Positions 12,241-22,233 of a stretch of DNA of 37,732 nt are shown here, piece by piece. A program made the translations under genes and the position numbers. The stretch is from Podaxis mareebaensis (lineage: Eukaryota > Basidiomycota > Agaricomycetes > Agaricales > Agaricaceae), in the NCBI GenBank assembly GCA_018524725.1, contig JAEUWP010000157.1, positions 1 to 37,732 on the forward strand, written 5' to 3'. The first letter of the stretch is position 1; every line of letters starts with the position of its first letter. The notes below the pieces were generated by a model. That model saw only the letters and a list, made by a program, of their open reading frames with translations. It did not search any database and was not told where the DNA came from.

Positions 12241-12394
12241 ATTGGCCTTCATCACTTATATTCTTATTTACGGGAGGTGAACTGTGCTACAGGCATCCGG
12301 GGAGGATCGCGTGTGTGCATTCGAATGTCTGTATACATTTTTAAAGTTACTTGCCCGTAGATTCTGGCCATGATCTATTAATTCATTCCTGTTT

Positions 12395-14083
12395 CATTCG
12401 TTCTATCACCTTCCCAAATGAATAGGCCTGTTGTCAGGAGAATATCGAGTGTAATGTGCATGCCTGCCATCTCATTTATATCCTTGTAACTTTATCTACC
12501 ATTGCCACTATTGAGGGACTAATCATGTCAGGCGCGTGTCACTGCGAACTGGGCTTGTGCCTGCGTGTCTGTGCATGGACTCGTGTGAACGGTCCTCATT
12601 GTGATCCCGTCTGCGTCAACACGTTTTGACCCTATACCACACCTCCACGACCACCTTCCCTACAACTTTTGCGTCTGATAGTGCGTATGGTCGACCTTAC
12701 CAAGGAAACTGCTATGACTGACATGAACTTGAAGGCAAATGCCTGCTCGCGAATGCAATTCTTGTTCCGAAACGTGCCCATCCCCAAAGCAATGCTCAGC
12801 ATGCAAAAAAGCCTGGTATTGTAGCCGGGAATGTCAGCTGAGCGACTGGGTCAGTCATATCTTCGACTGCAACCCGCCGAGACCCATCAACACCGCGGAC
12901 CATCTTGCGCTCGCCGTGCGCAAAGACCTTATACCCGATCATATCCAGACATGCGAGGATTATGGGTTCTGGAGGACAAGGCACCCGCATATGCTTTTTG
13001 GGCTGTACGTCGGCCTTTTCACGCATCTTGAGGTGAAGCCCTACACAGTACACAAGTGGAGGTTGAATGGTATGCTGGTAGAAAATATAAAGAAGGAATT
13101 TGGACGCCTTCCTGAAGGGAACAGGGGAGGGTATTACGCCTGGTTTCTTGAGAACGAGCATGTGGTTAGTGGAATCCAAGCCAAGGATTGGAAAGAAGTG
13201 CGTTCGCAGGCGGACGACATGCTTCGTGACGCTTGGCGTTTCATAGGGAGGTCCCCCACGGCTTCCGCTGAAGATATTCGTCGATATCAAAAATCTGTTC
13301 CCGAGGAGAATAGTGATTGCTTCGTTCTCTACACGATGCTTTTAGCAAGAACCCACCCAGGGCCCAATCACGACTTCTGGATCACGTTTGGCTTTTGCGC
13401 CTGCGGAGACTATGCAGCTGAGATGGAACTCGCTCGATCGTACATCAAACTAATCCACCGATGTACCTTCGACGAATTCTGCACTGCATACACCTCTTCT
13501 ACTCTCGTCTCTCTTTTTAGGGCCAAGGGAATCGACATCACACCCCCTTTGAACGTCGATTCAGGCCTCCTGATCACCGACGTTCTTTCGGGAACCCCCC
13601 GCGGGAATAAATCGGTTTGGAATCTAAAGCAATATATCGAAGTCAAGACTATCTATGGGTATGAAGACTCCGCATATCGCCCCATTCCTTCCGTATCCAT
13701 AGACTATGGCTTCTTTAATTGCAGAACCACGGGGGAACATAAAATGCTTATCGATCTCTATAAACGTTTTTTTGCCCTTGGCTGGAGAGCGATGCCACTC
13801 GAGCTGCACCAGGCTTGCATTCAAGGACGTCTCTTCGCATATTTCATGGAGGATTTGGAGTTTGAGGTCGAGCAGAAGGAGACGTACAAACGTTTGTTGA
13901 AGAACCTGTGTCCTCTTCCTGAGATTTGACTGAACTTCATTCTGGCCTCCTTGTATTTGTATTGGGACTGCCCCGCTTCGTTCTTCCTCCTGTTCTGATG
14001 CTATGCTGTTGTTGTAAAGCAGATGTTATGTATGAACATGCATACGGCTGGTAACGGTCGCGCGCTAGGTAGTGTGTAAATGA
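12395..14083 (+). repeat. Tandem duplication, unit 2
   Basis: This is the second direct copy of the roughly 1.7-kb unit, holding the second MYND gene with matching 5' and 3' flanks. Similarity in the flanks is lower than in the coding part, so the duplication is not very recent. Boundaries are approximate. Confidence 0.75.
12739..13929 (+). CDS. MYND zinc-finger protein, tandem copy 2
   Basis: Single exon of 396 aa, colinear with copy 1 from MPAR to PLPEI. The MYND ligands are all kept (CNSC, CSAC, YCSREC, HIFDC). The deletions relative to copy 1 are whole codons, for example near the HPHMLFGLYVGLFTHLEVKP region and near the DWKEVRSQADD region. The frame has therefore been kept under selection. 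The product is presumably a cytosolic or nuclear protein-interaction protein; no catalytic domain is seen. It arose from the same tandem duplication as its neighbour. Confidence 0.9.
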   Translation: MPARECNSCSETCPSPKQCSACKKAWYCSRECQLSDWVSHIFDCNPPRPINTADHLALAVRKDLIPDHIQTCEDYGFWRTRHPHMLFGLYVGLFTHLEVKPYTVHKWRLNGMLVENIKKEFGRLPEGNRGGYYAWFLENEHVVSGIQAKDWKEVRSQADDMLRDAWRFIGRSPTASAEDIRRYQKSVPEENSDCFVLYTMLLARTHPGPNHDFWITFGFCACGDYAAEMELARSYIKLIHRCTFDEFCTAYTSSTLVSLFRAKGIDITPPLNVDSGLLITDVLSGTPRGNKSVWNLKQYIEVKTIYGYEDSAYRPIPSVSIDYGFFNCRTTGEHKMLIDLYKRFFALGWRAMPLELHQACIQGRLFAYFMEDLEFEVEQKETYKRLLKNLCPLPEI

Positions 14084-14232
14084 CGTTCGCTTCTGGTTTT
14101 ACTTAGACGCTAAGACTAGCGGTGCGCGCCGGATCTCGCAGCGAAGGGATTCGAGCGCTTGTGGGACGCTGAATCAACGTGAATACGAAACGCGGCTATC
14201 TGCTGGCCATGATGACGTCTCGCGGACCGTAC

Positions 14233-14727
14233 CCCAGGGGCAGGTGCGGTGATCATCCAAGTATAATTCAAACCAGAGCCGCTTGCTATGAAAATATGGG
14301 TTTCCAGCACTTGGGAAGCTTTCTGGGTGTTTGTGACCTCCTGCATGAAGGCCTAGCTCGGTGGATTTATGCGGGTAGGTTGCTTGGCGAAGAATGTGCC
14401 GCCACCTACGACGGCTTGCGCTTCGAATGTCTGAATAGTTCACGTAACATCGTTGTTCTTGCAGCTAGAAGGGAATTCAAGTACAAGCCGAGGCACCTCC
14501 TTCGCTAGACACTTCCCTAATTAGCTTGTACTTTTTACCGCTGACCGTAATTGCTGCAATTTCATGCCAGCATTTTTGAGATTTCTATGCAGAATAAGCT
14601 GACTTGATCCAATGCCTTGCCTTTGGACAAGATCCGCGGGTTCTTGAGCATCTACAAGAAGCGCCAGAGCAGAGGCTGCCACGGTGAGCCAGAGAGCGAA
14701 AAGGACAATAGAAGAGGCGAACTTCAT
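14233..14727 (-). pseudogene. Kinase-like secreted protein family, copy C (broken)
   Basis: This is the third, inverted member of the family at 16494 and 29096. Exon equivalents are 14604-14727 (signal peptide MKFASSIVLFALWLTVAASA), 14489-14553, and a third exon starting at 14430. Intron 1 is 50 nt, as in the other two copies. Three defects mark it as dead. The donor of intron 2 reads GC instead of GT. There is an in-frame TAG at 14353-14355, where the intact copies have Gln. Similarity stops at about 14233, just after the hinge-like APAPG, so the catalytic HGD/DFG half is missing. The RR before the mature part is QR here. Confidence 0.8.
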
Positions 14728-14781
14728 TACAAATTGTGGAGTCGCTGAACTGGGGAGTAACCGTTTGTAGAATCTTGTGAG

Positions 14782-14789
14782 CTTTATAT
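14782..14789 (-). promoter_or_regulatory. TATA-like element of copy C
   Basis: On the minus strand this reads ATATAAAG, about 60 bp before the start codon, in the same place as the CATAAAA elements of the two intact copies. It is probably a core promoter relic. Confidence 0.35.
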
Positions 14790-15678
14790 CTGATTCTAAC
14801 TAGAGCTTACCCCCAGTTGTGCTGGGTGAGGCTGCAATCGAAGCTCATACAAACCATAAAAAGAGGTTCTGAGAAACTCACTCTCCGTTCCCATGCTTCT
14901 AGTGAGGAGTAATTAGTCAGTAGATGGCTTGAGAAAAGTGCGACGGTCTGACCTGAACCGCCCCTAAGATAAAACAAGCTTCTGGAGGATGTTCGGGACC
15001 CAATTTAGACTACATCCTCCCGCTGCATGAGCCGGAGAAAGCGGGAAAGCGAAGTAAATCTGAACGTTGGGTGGTTGTAGCAGTAATTCGACTTCACAAG
15101 ATAGCTTCCCGCACATTCGCTTGCGGCGCATAGGAGGTGCCCCATCGAGAAGGTTGCAAATGCCGAGTCTGCGAGCTTTTTTGAATTCAGACCTCGCTGC
15201 CTTTCCACATAAGCCCGAGATAACCAATCCAAACCCAGGGTGAATTTCCATGTGCTGTGTTCTTGGTGAAGAGACCAGTCGCTTTTAGTGCCTTAATCAT
15301 ATGGTACCGTCAACCCAAGGGACTCGGAGCGGCAAGGGTGGAGATCTGGCTTCTAATCGTTAGCAATTGAATGACTCATCCTTTCTCCGGCCATTAGCGT
15401 GTTGAGTTGGGGTAAATCCCTAGTCTGTACTTTGCGCATTAGAATCTACATTGTCAGCTACCGATACACTCAACTATTCAATTGCAGATGACGGAAGCAT
15501 TTTTTTTTTACCCAAGAGAGGTGAGCTGGACTGCATACCCGACTCCTGGTGAGACTACAGATTGTGGAGTCATTTCCTTTAATGTCCCTTGTGCTTGGGG
15601 CGCCCGCACGGTTCCGAAAAGGAGGTAGATGATAGAAGAGCTACCTCAGGTGGCTTGAAGTTCATTGAAATTTGACGT
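14790..15678. other. No gene recognised
   Basis: A minus-strand open frame at 14964-15251 has no recognisable domain and no paralog here. I consider it unsupported. There is a T-run at about 15500. The stretch looks like decayed duplicated DNA between family copies. Confidence 0.4.
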
Positions 15679-15770
15679 CTTGTATTTGCTGCGCACCAAG
15701 ACCTTAGACCTGATTATGTCCAGACATGTAAGGACTATGGGTCTCAAGGACAAGAGATCCGCATAAAGCC
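15679..15770 (+). pseudogene. Short relic of the MYND gene
   Basis: About 90 bp align without large gaps to the MYND genes just after the zinc finger. Shared words include aagacctta, tccagacatg, atgggt and aggacaag, corresponding to the protein region around DLIPDHIQTCEDYGF. The frame is broken (a stop near the end) and nothing before or after matches. It is a third, mostly deleted copy of the MYND unit. Confidence 0.7.
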
Positions 15771-16436
15771 TACTGTGTTCTCCCGTGTTCTACAATTAAA
15801 GAAGCTGTAGTCTATTGATGTAATCTAAGGATTCGGGCAATATGTGCTGCGATTGACTGCCGTATCGACATTTATCAAGAAGTCCTCGATCGATGATCCA
15901 GGTGTCACGTTACGCGGTGTGACACAGCTGACACTGGTGACATGCGAATGGCAAACATCAAAGTCTGCCTTGGACGTTCCGCCAACCCCACGGCTCATCA
16001 CGGGCTGAGATAGCACGATATGGAACGCTCAATAACGTCAATGCTCCGTGCATGAGCTACAAGCTTGAGGAGTGGGGGCAGCTTGAACTCGAGTCGCTGA
16101 AGTTCTCCGCTTCTTTTCCTCCATTCACTGGACTACTCAGTTTGTCCTCGGTCTCCGGCCCTTACAGCAGGATGCGTTGTGTTTGTTAATGGCGCTTGAA
16201 TAGCTTCTAGCTGCTTTTTTGGTTTCGGGGTCAGATCAGACCATACTACCTGTCAGCACCGCGAATATGGCCATACCTTTGCGCTTTCTCAAACCGTCTA
16301 CTGACCCACTTCCTTCCAGAAGCTTAGGAGTAGACATTGGAGCAATCAGAATGTTCTCTTCGGTGCTTTCATTGCTTGACTAACCTTGAACGCAGGACTA
16401 GCCGGTGTAATCGTGGGTAGGCTCTGGCGAAAATCG
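15771..16436. other. No gene recognised upstream of kinase-like copy A
   Basis: No convincing coding frame. The last 250 bp resemble the flank upstream of copy B (for example a shared gtgggtaggctctgg just before the TATA-like site), so the duplicated unit includes the promoter. Confidence 0.45.
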
Positions 16437-16444
16437 CATAAAAA
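16437..16444 (+). promoter_or_regulatory. TATA-like element of kinase-like copy A
   Basis: CATAAAAA lies 57 bp before the chosen ATG. The same element is at the identical distance in copy B, inside a longer conserved promoter segment. Confidence 0.4.
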
Positions 16445-16493
16445 CTCGCAAGCTATTATGACCGTCCCCAGCTTAGCTCCAGCACAATCTGCA

Positions 16494-17408
16494 ATGAAGT
16501 TTGCCTCTCCCATTTTCCTCGTCGCTCTCTATCTCGCCAGCAAAGTCTTTGCTGCGGCGCTTCCCGTGGATATTGCAGGATCCATTGACCTTGTCCGAAG
16601 GCAAGGCGTTGGATCAAGTCAGCTTATTCCACCCGTAAACCGAAACATTATTAACAAACTTTTGCAGCAATCACGGTTGGCGGGAGACAGTACAGGCTAA
16701 TCAGGGAAGTCTCTGGTGAAGGAGGTGCTGCGGTTCGTCAGAACTATTCTCTCACCATTCCAAAACATCATCTGACGTGATCTCTTCAGACATTCGAAGC
16801 ACAAGCCGTCGTAGGAGGCGGAACTTTCTATGCCAAGCGACCTACCCGCGTCAACCCGCCGAGCCAGGCATTCACAAATGAAATCACAAACACACAGAGG
16901 GCTTCTCAAGTCTTGGGAACCAACATCTTCGTAGCGAGTGGCTCTGACTTGAATTATACTTGGATGATCACTGCGCCCGCCCCCGGGGGTGAGATCTGGC
17001 TCCGATGGAACGCAAATAAAACTATGTTCGCAAGAAGGGCTGCTTGCGAGGCGGACATGACAACTGCTCGTACCGTAATTGTAAGCCAGAACCAGAGACT
17101 CGCTACTGGTGCTGGATTCGTTCATGGAGATAATCATCCCGGAAATGTAAGTCTCGATTCAGCTTCAGTTCCGTATGAGAGCTCACATTGCCTGGAGTGG
17201 TACGTGCCCTCCACCGGTACTATCAATACCGCAGTTCCTATCGACTTTGGACTAGTCCGTCCCCCGCCTCCGGTAAGGTGTTCTTATCCCCCATGCCATC
17301 TTTCTGATTCAGGAATAGGCCACCAACATCGAAACACTGGTTCGAGATCAATATGTCTATAGCGCGGACATGTGGAGCTTCTTTGCGTCTAGTGGCTTTT
17401 GCACTTAA
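16494..17408 (+). CDS. Secreted minimal kinase-like protein, copy A (236 aa)
   Basis: Exons are 16494-16617, 16668-16732, 16790-17146, 17198-17272 and 17319-17408. Residues 1-22 form a signal peptide (MKFASPIFLVALYLASKVFA). R35-R36 before QGVGS looks like a Kex2 cut. The mature part shows protein-kinase landmarks in order: a Gly-rich start (YRLIREVSGEGGA, 50-62), an AK lysine (K79 in GTFYAKRP), a helix-C Glu (E94 in NEI), a hinge-like WMITAPAPGG (121-130), the catalytic loop HGDNHPGN (H175, D177, N182) and PIDFG (D198-G200). The C-terminus is only 36 residues past DFG, far shorter than in ordinary kinases. These motifs usually mean ATP-Mg phosphotransfer; activity is inferred. Its place may be the secretory pathway or outside the cell. 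The model is supported by copy B, which has the same five exons. Confidence 0.75.
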
Positions 17409-18725
17409 AGCTGTCCGTCACCTGGTTGCAGATGTACTTCTGTTACGGTTAGTTGTACTTGGTTTTACTTGGCTGACTGGATCCGAATGCTGTTTTACGG
17501 CCAGAATTGATTGTTTCATCTGAGTGCCCTCCGATTCATAGTCGTAGGCTACGACCCGTGTTTAGATACGCCACTTGGCGTGTGTACAGGAATAAGTACC
17601 GATTGGCCGTTCCACATACCTATTGCCACCCCCAGGCCCAATCGACACCTTCCGAACCTCCCCCATTTTGCCTCACGCCCACTCTCACACAAATCCAAGT
17701 TATTTTACGTAGTTGATGCCAAAATGCGAAAAGGTCGCTGACATTGTTGCTAACGAGTTGATCAATCCTCCTCTTCGCGTCAGCTCTACATCCAACGAGC
17801 GTTCCTGTGTAGCACCAGCGCTCGTATTTGAGCTGGAGGAGTATATTCTTGCCGTCGGATTCCTTCCTATAGCCTTGACGTCTCTTTGTTGTTTCACTCA
17901 CTTTCTGCTTGATTTCTGACCTCCCCTCTTCGAAGGAAGATGCTCCTATAAGACCTTCTCACATTATGTCAGATGTAAGAACCCAGCATTTTTCATACTT
18001 TCCAACTAATGGAAGCTCTAGACCCGTTCATTGGCACGGTAAGTAAATTGCAGACGAGTAGAAACGTGTCTCGTGACTAATTAACTGAATATCTCATGCC
18101 CCTACGCCCAGACACCCGACTTCGACTAGACACAGAATGGGAGCCTTGCACTTCCCAAGCCTCTCCTTGCGTCACGCATTCTTCCCCCAGAGAAAGAACC
18201 TTCTCCCTCCCTTTGCGCACGTCAAATTCTCAAACGCATCTACAACTTGGATGAATTAAACCGTATCTCATAGCTCGACTCTCCAATTTATCATGAAATG
18301 CCAACTCAAAAATACCCACAATGGATTCCAAGACCACAATGATGTCCGTGGTATTCATGAAGTTGGTAGTGCTCCTGGATTTGGTGTAGTAAGGATTGTG
18401 GGGAGGAATACGATACGGCATGGGGCTTCGTGTTGTTGAAGGTGCGACGATCGCAGTTTTGGGCTGTGAATATGTCAGGCCTTCAGGTACAGCAATGTAA
18501 AGACCTCGGAGGGGAAGGAGGCGGGAGTGACAAAGTCGGTTTGCATCATATTCATTTCTCATCGTGTGCACCCCGTTACGAAGTGATGGTAGTGAGCTAT
18601 CGTTAGTTCAACTGTGTGATAAGCCGCCATGAAGAACCAACGTTAGATGCTGGTTTTCCCTGAGCGTTTTTGATTACATATATTTCGTCCAAATCACTAC
18701 TATTACAACTCTCGTACCTTTACAA
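17409..18725. other. No gene recognised, 1.3 kb
   Basis: Several short frames on both strands (for example 17713-17919 plus, 18230-18571 minus) lack domains, paralogs or coherent splice sites. I do not annotate them. Confidence 0.45.
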
Positions 18726-21025
18726 CTACACTTTTTCTTCCTCGCCGAACCACAGATCAAACCGTTCCTCCTGATACATCTTTTCACCATCAACCAAATT
18801 GTCTGTATAGAATTCTTGGTAATACTGTTTCGCATTATTGATTTCCCAATACCAGAACATTGATTTGGAGCCAACCCCAGCGAGATATAACCCTGTTTCA
18901 ACCTGACCCAGGGTCATCTTCCGAAGGAGATGCCAGAGTGAAGAAGCGGAGTCGGGAGAATATGGCTGCAGGACCCCCGCCTTCTGACGACGTTCAACGC
19001 CCTTCAAGAGTAGTGGTCAGTGATTTCTCGGTGCATCGAAGGGAATAGCACAACTTTCTTGAATTCGGTGACTGCAAACTTCGAAAATTCTCTAGGGTGA
19101 AGTCGGAATAGTACTGTCCCGCGGTCTGCTTTCGCGCGTCCCTGTAAGTCCCAAAGTTGGCAAGTAGAATATCCCCCATGTAGATTTGCCCAGATATACA
19201 AGGTCTTGCGAAAATCAGCATATCCGTGTTTTTGTAGTAATTTCATGTCCAACTGAGGTTGGTCTGCAAGCCGGCCGCACAAGTGCGCGACCAAACAATG
19301 AACCTCTGCCTTGATGATAGAGTTGGTCAATTCAGTGGTGTGAGGATAGGAAAGTGAGAACGCGGAATCAGGTGCGTGAGGTACCGAGACTAATTCTAGT
19401 GACGTATGCAGTTAGGGAAGAGGTCATGATGAGGCACGAAGACTCACCTGAGCACTGAGAATGGTAGCTTTCCTCGGAGTGGCGTCGCAAATTGTAGCAG
19501 TGCTTAAAAAGAACTTGGTATATTGCGAAAGGTTTAAACCAAAACACGTCCGAACGTCCGGGATCGATGAGAAATTCCTGGAATGATTTGTGATAGAAAG
19601 ACATATTCCCGCCAAGTTGAAAATAGATTGAACCCCGAAGCTTCTGAATGGCCCCAGGGCTGGCATTACTTTGTTGGTAGAATGGACGACTAGTATCAGT
19701 GCCGCAATCGAATTCAAGAGGTTGGTCACGGTCTGAAACTCGAAGCACAGCGCTCATTCGGTTGCATATGGTTTGGAACTGCATCCTGGACAGTTTCAAC
19801 ACGTTTCCCACTATTATCCCACTCATAGTTGAATTGGCATGGCATAGGATAGCGAGTAGGAGACGAATGGATGGAAGCATCTCGACGGGGATGCGTCGCA
19901 TGATCAACGTGTAAAATGCGTCTAGCTCCGCGAAGGGTGACTTAGAGCTACTAGGGGTGCTAGGGCAGTCCGAGATAACAGCGAGAACGGCACGCAATGG
20001 CTCCTCGGGTCCAAGTGCCCCCGATTGAGCAATGAACCGGAGAATGCTTGCCGGATAGACGAACAAGCCACCCGCAGCAGCAACGAGGGTCTTGATCACG
20101 TCCTCAGAGGGCCATGGAGATTCTGTGGATATATTATGGTGCCGGAGGATGTTTTCGAAGCCTGCACGGAGATAGAGCTCGATATCTCTATCGGCGTCAC
20201 GCGAAATAGGGAGTACCGTCACGTAACAGAGTCGGGCGATATCTACCTTGGAGAACGTTGCCGCGATACGGGGCTCTGGGCGGCTGAAGAACGCCCAGCA
20301 GAGGGGAATAGCACCTTCTCGAGCCGCCTTGGCCACGATTTCAATGATTGCACACTGTGCATCTTCCCCCTCACACTCGTCCAGTCCATCAACAAATATA
20401 GCGATCCTCTTCCCGATCCTCTTCCCATTCCTCTCTAGTTCTCGCAGAGGTTCGACAATCAGCTCGTTGAACTGAGATGCCAACGACTTGTCGACAAGGG
20501 TTTTGTCATGGCGCACTTTCTTCTCAACAAGATCGTGGTAATCGGGAAACTCAGCAGACAGCTGGTACGCGATGGTGGTGAAGAAGCGAGTGGGTTTGTC
20601 TCGCCCGTTGATCGAAAAGAAGAAAGCTGCACCGAGCTTTCCTCGATCCTTGAGCTTCTCCGCACAAGTCTGTGCTACGGCGGATTTACCAACTCCAGCT
20701 GGCCCACTCATCCAAAGGATAGGCAGAGGAGTGGCACCAATCGCAGGTATCGCCCATTGTACGGTATCCTCCACGTATTGCTCCCGGGTTCCAGGGTGAC
20801 AGTTGGGTGCCGGGTCACGAACGGAGGAATCGTGTGCTGCTTCAGGAGTCGATGCCTCGAGCAGGATTTCGATGCCTGAGAACGGACAACATTAGTTGAG
20901 CTATCTGCTTGTCCTGTAGAGAGAGGCTTACCGCTTGGTCCGTTTGAAACATTAGTTATCTGCTGCGCGTCCGTAAAATGAGAGTTATTGACCACTATCC
21001 CCTGGGCTCTGGAGAAGATTGGCAT
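18726..21025 (-). CDS. NACHT-domain NTPase (NLR-like), 712 aa
   Basis: Minus-strand exons are 20932-21025, 19448-20875, 19055-19395 and 18726-19001. The protein starts with a short segment rich in Asn and Gln (VVNNSHFTDAQQITNVS), then the agaricomycete-type linker EASTPEAAHDSS and CHPGTR. The NACHT domain follows, with Walker A GPAGVGKS (89-96, K95) and Walker B IFVDGLDECEGED (D194, D197, E198). After NACHT come winged-helix-like sequence, FYHKSFQEFLIDP, and a roughly 200-residue tail without recognisable repeats. Fungal NACHT proteins are signal-transducing ATPases linked to non-self recognition and heterokaryon incompatibility. No ankyrin, WD or TPR repeats follow, so this is a short architecture. 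The last intron uses donor GTTGTG and is inferred from phase and a good branch site. Confidence 0.88.
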
Positions 21026-22233
21026 TGTTTTTGAGCGAAGGGTTGAAGGGTTGTGGGAGAGGTGTGTGTGCTGTGACTTCTGAGCCCGTACTAATGAACG
21101 TTTCAGGGCTTTTGCCTAGCGCTCATCTATTGATAGGACAGGTAGTGCTTGGGAGCACCTCTCGGGATGAATCTGAGATTCCGTGGAACTTCCGCTGCTG
21201 ACTGGTGTGGGGATTGCAGATTTGACTATGGGCGTGTCACAGGCTGTGGCGAATGGGCATGTGAAGCGTTCCGAAGAAGGTATGGAGTGACGAAGTTAAC
21301 ACTTGATAGATGCATTTTCTCGTTTGGTGACGTTTTAACGAAATTAGCAGCCAGGCCTGACCAAGCTTCACTTACTTGGTGACTTTCTATTGTGAACTCA
21401 AATGCGAATGCAGATGAAGTCCTTGAGAGAAGTTAACTTGTTTGCTTTAGTACGCTGTCTTTCGTGCACACCCTATTATCTGTCTCGGATTCCATGCTCT
21501 TCAGCGTATCAGCTTCGAATGTCCTCGCAGGATGTTCCAGTTCACATGGTAGATCCAAAATATTCGCTGGTGATCTTGTGGGAGTAGCCGTGCGGCTACG
21601 TGAGGAATCCGCGCCTTGACGCGCTTCGGCGTGGCTGGATTTGCGTGCACGGATTGTCGATAGTTGCCTTAACAGATTTCGCTTGAATTGACGTTACGAC
21701 GTCCTGATATGATGCCTTAGCTACACTCGCTTTACATGTGCTTAGATCTCGCAGATGCTATATAACCACTCCTTGTAGTTGCATAGATACCATAGAATTC
21801 CCCCGTAACCCGTTTTATATCTCTCAATTAAATCTCGACTTCTATCTCTCTAAACCGCTTGTCACGATGACTTGATCCTCTCTAGAACTCACCCTCAAAC
21901 TTACAATCTGCGGAAGGCTCAAGATATCATTGACTTCAGAAGTCTCCAAGTACATGGCGAGCACTATATGTCATTCTTATATTAATTCAGGAGACGCCAT
22001 CTAATTAGGCGCAGAATATGAAATGACCTTAATTGTGTTTACGACGAACAAGTGAGTCATAAGCGTTGATATGTAGATATTAGTGGAGACAAACATCAGT
22101 TAGGGGATGCAAGGATAGATTGAATCATGGAGCAACTGTCGCGGTTGATGCAGTTGGCAAGGCTGTTTGTCGTTTCCTAAGGAGAGTTACTTCACGAGTA
22201 TGCACTATGCCACCGCGCGTCTTTAGAAAGCGT
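21026..22233. other. No gene recognised, 1.2 kb
   Basis: This is the 5' flank of the NACHT gene. Open frames are short and have no recognisable content. The only structured element I see is a perfect short hairpin at 21584-21599. Confidence 0.45.
21584..21599. repeat. Short perfect hairpin
   Basis: GTAGCCG, two spacer bases, CGGCTAC. A GC-rich stretch with further small palindromes follows for about 60 bp. It could be a terminus of a DNA transposon, but no partner end, target duplication or Helitron-type CTRR end was found. Confidence 0.3.

Noticed and set aside
12796..13290. 164-residue antisense frame over MYND copy 2
   Set aside because: Antisense shadow of the zinc-finger gene; no independent support.
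16697..17137. 146-residue antisense frame over kinase-like copy A
   Set aside because: It mirrors exon 3; the equivalent frame in copy B (29354-29788) reflects the same conserved sense codons.
17713..17919. Possible hAT-type transposase fragment
   Set aside because: A vague resemblance to a C-terminal dimerisation region was considered, but too few residues fit and no flanking motif exists.
18230..18571. 113-residue minus-strand frame
   Set aside because: No family, no paralog, no convincing splice partners; composition like noncoding sequence.
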